NCBI GenBank assembly: GCA_037501455.1
Contig: CM074864.1
Coordinates: 40,202,001-40,266,000, forward strand
DNA length: 64,000 bases
Direction of reading: 5' to 3'
From: Lantana camara
Lineage: Eukaryota; Streptophyta; Magnoliopsida; Lamiales; Verbenaceae
Below, piece after piece: positions 32,901 to 41,748 of the stretch (positions are counted from its first letter, which is position 1; each line of letters starts with the position of its first letter). The notes under the pieces are model-generated. The model worked only from the letters and a program-made list of their open reading frames with translations, was not told the origin of the DNA and did no database searches. The position numbers and the translations under genes are program-made.

Positions 32901-34417
32901 CTCCTCCTGTCAGCTGCTATTGCTTCGTCCTTCCCCGCTTCTGCTTCTTCCGAATTGATGTACTTTTCCGCCCTGGTTAGGAGATCATCCCAGCTGGTGG
33001 GTGGCTTCTTGGAGAGCGAGGTGAAGAATGCTCCTTTCCTCAAGCCCTCTTGGAAGGCACTAGCGCGCACTTCCGCAGTAGTAGAAGGGACTTCCAACAC
33101 GGCTTTGGTGAACCTGTTGATGTAGCTCCTTAAAGACTCCCCCTCTCTCTGCCTTACCGCGAAAAGAGCATTTGGAGTTTTCTGGTAGCCCCTGCTGCTA
33201 GCGAACTGATGTAAAAACAGTGCAGCAAACTGGTCAAAGGAATGTATAGATCCGGGCTCAAGCTGCCGAGCCCATTCTTGCGCATTGCCCGTAAACGTGG
33301 TCAAGAATACTCTGCATTTCACCCCTTCGCTGTACTGGTACAGGAGGGCCAAGTTCTCGAACCGATCCAAATGCTTTTGGGGATCCGTTGCACCATTGTA
33401 CTCCGGCAGCCCGGATGTCTTGCAACCTGGCAGGAGTTCGTCAGCCAGGACCCTTTGGCTGAAGGGTCCGCCTCTCCTGGTCACCCTGGCAGGTCCTGCT
33501 CTCATTTGTCTCTCCATCTCTTCTAGCCTCTGCTGTAACCTGGCAGCCCAGTCGGGCTGCTCAGGGAGGCCTGGCTCTCTTCTTCCCATCTGGTAATTTA
33601 CGGGTGGCGGTGGCGCCATTGGCTGCCATGCAGCTCTGCCTGCTGCCCCGTTTCCTATCCCGTCTGCTCCTGGCAGCACCAAGGGGTCCCCAACTGGAGG
33701 TAAGCCTTCTCCAGCTGAAGGGGGTATCATTCTTCTCATGGTTGGTTCTGTTTCATACAGCGGCGGGGCTGTTCCGCGCCCCTGGGCCAACGGCTGGTTT
33801 CGCTGCGCCGAAGCAGCAGCTATAGCTGCGTTAATCCACTGCTGGAACTCCTTAGCTGTAAGGTGAATGGGCGCGTCTGGCGGTAAAGAGCCACTTCCTG
33901 ATCCACTAGCCCCGCCAGCTGCTTGTTTAGCCTGAAACTGCATAGCAGCGGCGTTGTTTCCCAACGATACCCCTCCAGGTATATCTGCCACCCTGGTGGT
34001 CTGCCGGGGGTTGAAGTTAAGGCTCAGCAATGCCTCCAGCTCTTCCGTAGACGGCTGGTTGCCCGCCTGCCTGTCTGCCCCCACGGGCAGGTTCAGTCCT
34101 TCAGGCAGGGACGTCCTTCCAGGTGAGGAGCCTCCTGCACCTGGAGGGGTCAGCCGGCCTGCACCTTCAACTTCGAGGTTATCGCTTCGCGGATTCTTCA
34201 AACCTCCTGTCAAGCTGGATTCCGGGAGATCCGCGCAGTCCTTGGTTAGTGGCGCGCCTCCCGTAACCGTAACGACGGTGGAGTCGGTCAACACGGGAAT
34301 ACTTCCGATGAATAGCGGATTTGAAGCACTCCCAACAGCTTTTTCAGTGCTCGTCGTTGCCGGAGAGGACGGGTTGACTGGAGTTGACACACCGCTAGAT
34401 CCGATCTTGGATGCCAT
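29924..34417 (-). CDS. Gag-protease-RT-RNase H polyprotein of the Tat element
   Basis: 1,497 codons from ATG 34417, about 64 bases after the 5' LTR. In order: a low-complexity N-terminus, a Gag capsid domain (about residues 335-480), a CRFHNDYGHDTDEC motif, a Gly/Arg/Pro-rich tract, an aspartic protease (FIDNGSSADIL), RT with YVDDML, a gypsy RNase H whose usual TDAS motif reads LAVS, and the start of a second RNase H (LLHVDGSSTSSGSGAG). The second domain is cut short: NNEA is followed directly by HANA and a TGA, so the middle of the domain with its remaining catalytic Asp residues is missing. The first catalytic Asp and Glu are retained. No other break occurs, consistent with a young insertion. 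Confidence 0.94.
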   Translation of the reverse strand: MASKIGSSGVSTPVNPSSPATTSTEKAVGSASNPLFIGSIPVLTDSTVVTVTGGAPLTKDCADLPESSLTGGLKNPRSDNLEVEGAGRLTPPGAGGSSPGRTSLPEGLNLPVGADRQAGNQPSTEELEALLSLNFNPRQTTRVADIPGGVSLGNNAAAMQFQAKQAAGGASGSGSGSLPPDAPIHLTAKEFQQWINAAIAAASAQRNQPLAQGRGTAPPLYETEPTMRRMIPPSAGEGLPPVGDPLVLPGADGIGNGAAGRAAWQPMAPPPPVNYQMGRREPGLPEQPDWAARLQQRLEEMERQMRAGPARVTRRGGPFSQRVLADELLPGCKTSGLPEYNGATDPQKHLDRFENLALLYQYSEGVKCRVFLTTFTGNAQEWARQLEPGSIHSFDQFAALFLHQFASSRGYQKTPNALFAVRQREGESLRSYINRFTKAVLEVPSTTAEVRASAFQEGLRKGAFFTSLSKKPPTSWDDLLTRAEKYINSEEAEAGKDEAIAADRRRERKEDGRLPAPAKRIRIPERREHLLSLGPRYDRYTPLRTTPAQTLMQIQGTGLLNWPRNAENGPFKPPSERFCRFHNDYGHDTDECRHLRDEIERLIQEGYLQELICRDRAKGWEMFPKRNAAGGSQPARNLPGRNGPGRGTPGRRIPGGNPPRQNYGRRDHQPRGGEQRRHLSPHRPLIEAPPAEAARAGRREQEEAPQQKGFIHMIIGGPTDGDSHRARRAHTQEAALHTQAGSFIMKVDQAGPQPTLQFGPEDLEGIQAPHNDALVITTSIAGYGMGRVFIDNGSSADILYREAYEQMDLGKIELEPVKTALFGFGGEVVRPMGMISLPVALGTKPRTRTRMVRFLVVDQPSAYNAILGRPAMNSFQAVISTYHMKIKFPTPEGAGEVSADQHSSRKCYVKAVQQVDRKEAKKEGEKRARSDKKRKLEETEQEDKQEGPHPKIEPAEELLSIELVPGDPEKTTRIGSQLDPNLKEELTSFLRKNVDVFAWTDDQLEGIDPSVAVHRLNVDPKIRPVKQKKRTHGPERDKIIQDQVDMLLAAGHIKEIQFPEWLSNVVLVPKKENKWRMCVDFRNLNNACPKDFYPLPNIDQLVDSTSGCEILSMMDASQGYHQIPLDPADQRRVRFITAGGTYCYVVMPFGLKNAGATYQRLVDRMFKDQIGRNVEVYVDDMLVKSRKSDTHLADLEEAFQVLRKYNMKLNPLKCSFGVKGGKFLGYIVTERGIQANPTKIQAIRDMKAPTTPNEVQCLTGRMATLSRFISRLAEKSLPFFGVLRKACKFAWSPECQKAFEDLKAYLEGIPLLVKPVPGEPLYVYLAVSGQAVSSVLLREEGGTQKPVYYVSKVLKGAEQRYPNMEKLALALMVTARRLRPYFLSHAIVVRTNYPMRQVLGKPETSGRLIKWAMELGEFDISYSPRTAIKVQALADFISEMTTTPEQEGRRWLLHVDGSSTSSGSGAGVVITSPEGDEFEFAIRFNFKASNNEAHANA

Positions 34418-34461
34418 GAAAAACTACGAAAACTCACGTCTTTTGCTCGATTTAATCGCTT

Positions 34462-34479
34462 TCCCACAGACGGCGCCAG
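34462..34479 (-). other. Primer binding site of the Tat element
   Basis: On the minus strand TGGCGCCGTCTGTGGGAA begins one base after the 5' LTR end. A similar site (TTGGCACCGTCTGTGGGA) follows the LTR at 50544-51390. The priming tRNA is not assigned. Confidence 0.8.
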
Positions 34480-34480
34480 A

Positions 34481-35077
34481 TGATATTTGCCAAAAATTGA
34501 CCAAATATCAACACGATTTGTATTTGGGAAATTGGAGATTTAACCAAGCTGCGAATAGCAAAATGAATAATAAGATGAATGTCAACGTAAATTGCAGAAA
34601 AGTAAATGAGAAATGAAATTAATAATGAAATTTGGATAAAGGTGAAGGCTGCTGATAATCTTCAATCTTCTGGAGTAAATGACTTTTGCATACAAGGCCA
34701 AAAATGAATGTTCTAATCTTTAGACTAATATAACGATGTAAATTACAACAGCAAATGATAAGAGAAAGATAATAAAAAATGAGACTGCTAGGTTTTCTGT
34801 AGAAGTTTCAGAAGGACGATGAATCTTCTCCTTATCTTTTCAGAGAAGTATCTTAGGTATAGGGTTTCTTCCAGGTTCAATGTATCTAGCCTCCTCCCAT
34901 TTTCTCTCTCCTCCTAAAGTCTTGGCACGTTCTCAAACTTGAACCACGTAATAACTGCTGACTTCTTCTCCCAATATCTTCTCAACTTCTTTTCCTTTTT
35001 CTTCCAATAATACCAATAATCCTATGATTGAATATTTAATTCAATCATAAGATAATGTACAAAATTAGCCCACATCA
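34481..35077 (-). repeat. 5' LTR of the Tat element
   Basis: 597 bp, near-identical to 24004-24600 and followed by CTATC at 35078-35082. Confidence 0.95.
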
Positions 35078-35082
35078 CTATC

Positions 35083-35862
35083 CAAGTGCATGAAGAATGA
35101 GACTAGCTTATCTTGTCTCAACATTCAACAACTTATCGTCTTTTTTCAACCTGCTGGAAAACTCACTGGTATAGAAGCAATGGAATGAGAGTACATGTAA
35201 ACAGCCATAGAAAACTCTAGGGTATGACGTATGAGGTCTGCTATTGATACATATACAACTTCAACATATTAAACTGCTCTTGAGAAAACTAAATCAAAGA
35301 TTTATTTTACATTGTCGTCGTATTAAAAGCCTGTGGAAAATTTAAAAAAGATGGAATAAGAAAAGTAAAACAGGAGACTTCGAAGAGATTTATTTTTCAA
35401 CTTTCTCAGCTAAGTTCCTTAAAGTATTTCCCGAGAGGCAGAGATGCAACAACTAAAACCACGTATGCTCGCATATATCAGCCATAATTAGCAATATTCT
35501 CATGCTGTGTCAGACGTAGGTAAAACTCTTTCAAACTTATGTGCTTTTTCTCCTGAATTTAATGTTATATTGTCACTACATTAGTTTCAATTTTCGTCCT
35601 ATGTAAAGTTGGCGTGTTGAAATTTTTGTAGTTGTAATCTATTGTCTTGTAATCCAGATGGTTTGAGTCTCTGGAAATGAATTATTGGCATCATTTATAG
35701 ATTCCTTTAGCATTACCTTAAACTTCTGATTTCGCATTTAAACAATTCAAACTTTCAGTAAATTTTACAGAACTGAACTCACCAGCAATTCTGTCTAGTA
35801 CCCAGATAAACACCCTTTATTTCCGGGAATTTCTAACAAAATTTCATCATCTCATCACAGTG
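35083..35862. other. Intergenic DNA between Tat element and F-box pseudogene
   Basis: AT-rich sequence continuing the locus interrupted at 24003. No gene, RNA or repeat recognised. Confidence 0.5.
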
Positions 35863-36990
35863 ATGTCTGATTATTTACCTCAGGAATTGCTGATCAAAAT
35901 CTTGACAAGGCTATCTCCCAAATCACTAATCAAGTTCAGGCGCGTTTCTAAAGCATGGAATTCACACATATGCAGCCCCTACTTGGTCTCAATGCAAACC
36001 CAACAATCCATGACCACAGCAAACCAGATCATCATCAGGTGCTATTCCAAGGTCCAAAACAATGAAATCTATACAGTGCATGTCGACAATGAAGAGATCC
36101 TTGAATTAAAAAAACATCAGAATGGAATACCCTTTCTGTGGTTTTACTCGTTTCTATTATCGGATTGTGGGTTCTTGCAATGGTGTGATTTGCCTTTCAG
36201 ATGATTTATTCTGGCAGGCTGATGATTCTGTTATCCTCTGGAATCTAGTGATCAGGCGAAAATTCTGTTCGCCTGTGACCCAAGCAACTTTCGACTACGT
36301 AGGAGCTATATGTTTGTTCTCGGGTTTGGATTTGATGTTGGGAACAATGACTATAAGCTTGTGAGGATAGCTTATGTTCAAGGGCATAATGGGTATTTTG
36401 TTCCTCGTAAAACTGAGGTTTATGCATCAGTATGGGGAATTGGCGCGAGATCAACAGACATAGTTCCAAGGAATTGTGTTGTGGAGTTTTTTTGGTCACA
36501 AGTGTTTATCAGTGGGTACGAGCATTGGATTGCTTATAGGAAGGGGATATTGAAGTAAAGAACTTGATCATGCTGTTCAAAATTGGCCCCAAGGAGTTCG
36601 ATGAAATGCCTCTGCCAAATCCCTTGGAGAAAGAACTGCCTATTAATTTGAATGCCCTTGTTCTTGAAGGGTCACTTGCTATCTAATTCAGTATGACAAC
36701 CGTCTTTGGACCAAAGGTTGCTGCATTTGGGTTATGAAGAAATATGGGTATATGGGCTCATGGAATAAACAGTTCCAATTTGATCTCGAGGGTGGAGGAC
36801 TTGGAAAGATTCTCGGTATTAGAAGAAGTGGTAATATCCTTTTTGACTGCTAGGAATCGAGGGTTGCTTGCATAACCCTGTTATAGGAGTATGCACGGAT
36901 CCTGGGATTCAGGGACAAAAGAGTCTTTTTACATCGAGATGTATATTGAGTCGCTTTGGTTGTTGAAGGCAAAGAAGCACGGGAAAGGTG
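35863..36990 (+). pseudogene. F-box protein pseudogene with F-box-associated domain remains
   Basis: From ATG 35863 it encodes a plant F-box (YLPQELLIKILTRLSPKSL, then the RRVSKAWNSHI segment). The F-box would bind SKP1 in an SCF ubiquitin ligase. The conserved reading then moves to a second frame near 36125 (RIVGSCNGVICLSDD) and to a third near 36305 (FVLGFGFDVGNNDYKLVR), and stops at 36556. Later pieces in shifted frames still resemble the F-box-associated domain: CIWVMKKYGYMGSWN near 36720 and SFYIEMYIESLWLL near 36915. At least two frameshifts and several stops make this a decayed single-exon gene of about 370 codons. Sequencing error at one shift is possible but not at all of them. Confidence 0.85.
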
Positions 36991-37510
36991 ATAAGAATCA
37001 TGCAAGCCTTGATCCGGATGAAACTAATCAACAAGAAGGTCATTTGCACAAGGAAGAAGAAGGAACCAAATTAAAATCAAAATCGAAGTGGGCCAATTAC
37101 ACTAGCTCGGGCTAAGGATATTCAAGAACAAATTGAAAGTTTAAAGTAATAAAGAAGGCTTTCAAAATTCGCGTGAAAAGGCCTTCAATATTTTCATAGC
37201 TGATTATTAAGTAATTTAAGCTTTATTTATGTATTTTTGGGCCTAGGTTATTATAATATTATGTTGGGCTTTTATTGTTATTGTTTCTAGCTAATTTTGG
37301 GCATGTTTTACCCAAGTTATTTAGGGTTCTTTAGAGAGTGGCGAGATTTCAGTGTCCTTTAGTATTCCATACATCCTCTCTTATATTTAGGAGTGTATGA
37401 TACTTTGTAATGATAACCAAAAATGTAGATTTTCAATTAAGAGAATTTTCTCCAACTTGTTCTTCTTAGAACATGATGAAAACTCAAGTGCAATCACTTG
37501 AAATTTCGAC
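36991..37510 (+). mobile_element. Retroelement remnant (3' end of a gypsy-like sequence)
   Basis: A short frame at 37085-37148 ends GPITLARAKDIQEQIESLK, which resembles the GPxTRARAK motif I recall from ends of plant gypsy gag-pol-related frames. AT-rich DNA follows, with the CTTGTTCTT and ACTCAAGTG style of retroelement tails. No intact domain, LTR pair or target duplication was identified. Confidence 0.35.
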
Positions 37511-37695
37511 TTTGATAATATTGGTTTCTGGTTCTTTATAGCCACGGAGTCATTTGATAGTATTGGTTTCTTCCTCGCATAGCAATGAGGTCAATATTCG
37601 CTTGATAATATTGGTTTCTTGCTCGTATAGCAATGTGGTCAATATTCCCTTTGATAGTATTGATTTTTTGCTCTTATAGCAACGAGGTTAATATT
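37511..37695 (+). repeat. Degenerate tandem repeat, about 45-50-bp unit
   Basis: Four units begin TTTGATAATATTGGTTTC or TTTGATAGTATTGGTTTC and carry TATAGCAATGAGGTCAATATT-like second halves, at about 37511, 37553, 37601 and 37649. Confidence 0.8.
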
Positions 37696-37707
37696 ACTTA
37701 TTTCAGC

Positions 37708-37871
37708 CTTATTTGGACGATCCGGGAGTTTATTTTCAAGCTATTGACGACGGGTCTCACGACGGGTTCGTTGAGGTTCGCATCAAAAGGCCCTCAGGTT
37801 ACCGTGACAATGACAGTGAATATGAGTCTCAGCTGGGGAAGATGATGATCGGTTTGATGATGTTGAAAAGA
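37708..37871 (+). other. Exon-like segment of unknown gene
   Basis: TTATTTCAG at 37699-37707 precedes a 164-bp stretch that stays open in one frame (reading YLDDPGVYFQAIDDGSHDG and onward to EYESQLGK) and ends at a GTGAGT donor-like site. Acidic and basic residues alternate in a non-random way, but I do not recognise the protein and no neighbouring exon was found. It may be a stranded exon of a broken gene. Confidence 0.35.
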
Positions 37872-39476
37872 GTGAGTTTTGGATGCAGTGCAGTATGTTT
37901 CAGTATCTCACCGTCTTGCTTAAACTCATAAACTCCATAAACGACTAGATTTTCTATCAACACCACCAATATACATACATGTCCATTTATATATACACAT
38001 CAAATAAACCATATAAACTCAAGAATAACTGTAATGGTGCAAGAACCTTGCCTTTGTGATGAAGAGAAAATTTGGTGTTGTGTATGAGAATGAGAGCATC
38101 TAGCAAGTCCAACATGTGGGGAAGATTTGACTTTTGGCAAATATGTTATTTTGATTTTTGAAGTACTGCATTATAATTCCATTGGTTATTACTAACTAGA
38201 TTTATTTATTTTTTTTTTTAAACACACATCTCCGAGTATTTAACTGTTTGGACCAATTTCTGTCGACTACTGACCCGATTTATATTGGCTGAAAAGTGAA
38301 ATTTATCAAAATTATCCTAATTAGTATTAAAAGACTTCAAATTTCGTTCTTATTACAACCTAATGGTTTATTTCACGACTTTTATTCTCGAGCAATTATA
38401 TTGGTTACGCACCCCCAATTAAATCAAATAATTCATCTAAGTTCACATATAATGTGAAATTAAATCAAACAAAGGCTAAATTAAACACGTAAATTAAATG
38501 TAAATATACCTATTTGAAATCTACTAGGCGTTAGCAGGGAGAGCTTGATGATTGCTTGTGTTATTGCTTCATGCCTGATTAAACTGGGGAGGAATTCTAG
38601 GGTTTTTTGAGTGCGAGTTTGATGTACGGGTACGAACACAATGACACAGACACGACGTAATATGAATATGGTGATATGAATTTTTTTAAAAATTTCCCAC
38701 ATGAGTACGACACAACAAAATAATATTTTTAAAAGTGTACGTATCACATAGTGTGAGTCCTGGTTCAAAAATAAAAACCATAATTTCCTTAAGAGAGAGA
38801 CGCACGAAATATTAAGGAATGCCCATTTTACTCTTAATGCAAGCATGTGAAAATCATATATTTGGTTTTTAGCATATTAAAACCACTAAAAAGTAGAGGT
38901 GTATAGCATATTGTTAATTAAAATAAAAAAAGGCAGGATGGTTGGTTTGCATCGAAATTAAGTTGGGAATATAAATCGCAAAAAAAACGTTGTTACTTCA
39001 AACGGGAAAATTGTTCCTACAAACTTCAAGCATCAATCTTTAATTAGTGATTTTCCCTACAAATAAAGTTATATTTTGCCCAAACACAATGGGAACAAAA
39101 ATGGAATTTCCCCCTATAGACTAGATTACTTGCAAGTGTTAAAATGGGAATCCAATTATCCTTAGGTGTAAGTATATATTTTAGAAAGCTTCTACATCAA
39201 TTTGCTCCTAGGACACCGTCCTTTTTGGTAAGAATCAAATTCCTTACTTTTTTTTTTCTTTTTCTTTTTTTTTTATATATCATCATTGAATCAAATTCCT
39301 TACTTGATATCAGTGAAAGATCACCTTTTTTATCCACCACGCCCAAAAAACGCATTTTTTTCTAATAAAACTCAATCCTATAGAAGATAATTTGGATCGA
39401 TATATAGCATAAAAGAAAAGTAAGAAGAAATGCCACCCTAAAGTTGGTGCTCGAATTGAATACATAAAAATTAACC
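37872..39476. other. Intergenic region upstream of the RING gene
   Basis: AT-rich, without supported coding sequence. Poly(T) runs occur near 38210 and 39250. The promoter of the RING gene should lie here but no clear TATA motif was fixed. Confidence 0.45.
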
Positions 39477-41748
39477 ATGAGTTATAACTATGGACGCTCT
39501 CGCAGTTCTCGAATCCCAGAAAACTGGGTGCCTGCACAAGATTACTGGATTTATTTGCCTACCGATAATGTGTCAGACTATCCTCCAGTTACAACAACTC
39601 TGGTTTGTGATTCATGTTCGATTCCGTCAATCCCTATATAAAATATTTATGCAGTTCAAATATTAACCTATTTAGTTGTGCAGCATATGATCATGTATAG
39701 TCTGGACTTTCAAACATGAGATGTTATTTATAGACTTATTGTGCAGCATATTTCTAACGTGTGTGTGCGCAGAATCCTAGAGGTGGACGAACAAGAGATC
39801 CACGGTGGTCATTTGTGGAGAGATCGACAAGAGTGCCTAACTATGGCTTAGCCAGGTGATTTATGCACATATGAATGATATTCATACTTCCATCCAAAAA
39901 AAAAAAAAAAAAAAACAAAAAGAATGATATTCATACCTCTTCAACAATTGTAGATCATGTTTTTGTTTAATTATCTTCATATAAAGTTTCAGAGAAGAGC
40001 GTAGAAAGTGCAAGTTTTATGATGTCCTATAATATTTGCGAAACGGAGTTAGAATCGTAGATTAGCATAGGGAAATTGAAAAGAAATAAAAATTATGGGC
40101 AATTTATATCTGGGTCCCCTGAGGTTTGGCGTAATTATAAATTAATCCCTGCACTTCCAAAAATTACATATAACTAACCCACTGTTTCCTTCTGTTAGAG
40201 GTCCCTGGACGCTATTATAGTTCCGTCCAAATCAGGGTATTCTTGAGGGCTCGTTTGTAACATTTTGTAAAATACAGAGACTTTTTTGTAATATTCAGGA
40301 TAATTTTTTGGACGGAACTATAACGGCGTCTAGGGACCTCTAACGGAAGGAAACAGTAGGGTAGTTGTATGTAATTTCTAGAAGTACAGGGATTAATTTG
40401 TAATTACGCCAAACCTCAGGGGACCCAGATATAAATTACCCTAAAAATTAATTTCAAAGAGTGGGAAATTATCAAAATTTAAAATATTGTGTATATAAAA
40501 AATAATTCTTCAAAAAAATTTAAAAGGGCTATAATTCAGGGTGTTTATGAACCCCCATACAAAATACAACTCAACACTTTCCAGTCAATTGGTGGGTGCA
40601 ATAATTAAAAACTGTTTATACGGCAACCCAATCACTCTGTAATTATTTTATGTTCATATTTATGATACGGGAGATTATACCTCCATTGATAGGCGATATT
40701 AGGTCATTCGGGTTTAGAGTTTAGACCATGTTATCATCAATCCACATCAAACACTTTATTATTCACTGATTAATCTTTATTTCAAATTATGGAAAGAGGG
40801 TGTGATTAGGTGAGAATACAATTCATTGAAATACAATATTTAACTACAACTTCATTGAAATCTTTTCCAGAGACCAAAATATCAAACACAAGATTAACCC
40901 GATGCAAATTAACCCAAAAAAAAAATTCTTGCGTGACTCACATAAACACATGATATACAATTATATAATGAACACCACTTCCATTTTTATGTTGGGATTA
41001 TTTATGGTTTTTATTTAAATGTTGATATTTGTTATTTCAAGGCACTCTTAATCAGAATACTTCATACTCATACACTTTAAAACCTATCTTACTACATATT
41101 ATAAGTGGAAATTCTTGCATGTATCGCGTGTGGGCCAATGCACCCCATTTAAATAATATAAAAAATTATTATGCATCGGGGCCCACACCCGATGTATGCA
41201 AAAATTTCCCACCATGAGTCTAGAATTTGAAATATCATACTTCAATTAATTTATGCAGTTTACCCCCACCAGCACCACCCCCTCGTCTACTCATCCTCGA
41301 CGACTACAACCCGTACACGAGATCTCCGACCCCTTTCATCCCAGCGGAATCTCCTCCCACATACTTCAACCAAAGATCGACACGAGACGAATCAAAGCTG
41401 AGTGAAGAAGAGCAAAAGCAGGCCCTCAACAAGCTGCGGAAACAGCTCTACAACCCTCATATGGCCAACATAATCAAGAGACTAGGCAGCAAATCCGGAA
41501 GCTCAGCACAACACGACGACGATGGTAAAAGGTGTGCTGTTTGTTTGGAGGATTTTGAGAGCAAACAGTTTGTTACCGTAACTCCATGCAACCACATGTT
41601 CCATGAAGAATGCATTGTGCCGTGGGTGAAGAGCGAAGGGAAGTGCCCCATTTGTAGGGCTGTCTTTGTTGAGAAAAGTACTGATAATACGAGTGGTGTT
41701 GGTATTGATGGAAATCTCATGTCTCTTATTAGGGCGTTCAATATATAG
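39477..41748 (+). CDS. RING-H2 zinc-finger protein, probable E3 ubiquitin ligase (three exons)
   Basis: Exons proposed from splice sites and frame: 39477-39602, 39773-39855 and 41259-41748. Donors are CTG|GTTTG and CCAG|GTGAT, acceptors GCGCAG and ATGCAG. Phases join without a stop to give 232 residues. The N-terminus (SYNYGRSRSSRIPENWVPAQ) is basic and aromatic and has no signal peptide. A proline-rich segment follows, then a RING-H2 domain at about residues 165-205 with CAVCLEDF, PCNHMFHEEC and CPICR, all eight zinc ligands present. Such domains recruit E2 enzymes for ubiquitin transfer; the substrate is unknown. The third exon is near certain. The first two rest on their open frames and phase match. 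Intron 2 holds a poly(A) scar and a MITE. Confidence 0.8.
39873..39936. mobile_element. Truncated poly(A) retroposon scar with 15-bp target duplication
   Basis: GAATGATATTCATAC occurs at 39873-39887 and again at 39922-39936. Between them lie TTCCATCC and a run of about 20 A followed by CAAAAA. This is the footprint of a poly(A)-tailed retroposon reduced to little more than its tail, within intron 2 of the RING gene. Confidence 0.75.
40096..40442. mobile_element. Foldback MITE with long terminal inverted repeats
   Basis: About 347 bp. The left end GGGCAATTTATATCTGGGTC and about 150 further bases are repeated in reverse at the right end. Matching internal landmarks include GAGGTCCCTGGACG against CGTCTAGGGACCTC. 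AAAAATTA at 40088-40095 and 40443-40450 is an 8-bp target duplication (9 bp if the outer T is counted). There is no coding capacity. An 8-9-bp duplication fits hAT or Mutator-type mobilisation; I cannot choose between them. Lies in intron 2 of the RING gene. Confidence 0.9.

Larger units (their letters stand above)
24004..35077 (-). mobile_element. Complete Ty3/gypsy element of the Tat lineage, recently inserted
   Basis: Bounded by two 597-bp LTRs (24004-24600 and 34481-35077) and a CTATC duplication. Reading on the minus strand: 5' LTR, primer site 34462-34479, gag-protease-RT-RNase H (34417-29924), a TGA, integrase (29903-28556), a long 3' region, PPT and 3' LTR. By eye the LTRs differ at one base (24376 A versus 34855 G on the plus strand), so insertion was recent. 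Tat lineage is inferred from the CxFH-type Gag motif, the DNGSSADIL protease, the YVDDML RT, a second RNase H after the gypsy one, and the 3.9-kb 3' region. Confidence 0.95.

Noticed and set aside
33954..34616. 220-codon plus-strand frame
   Set aside because: It is the shadow of the well-supported minus-strand Gag and runs into the LTR.
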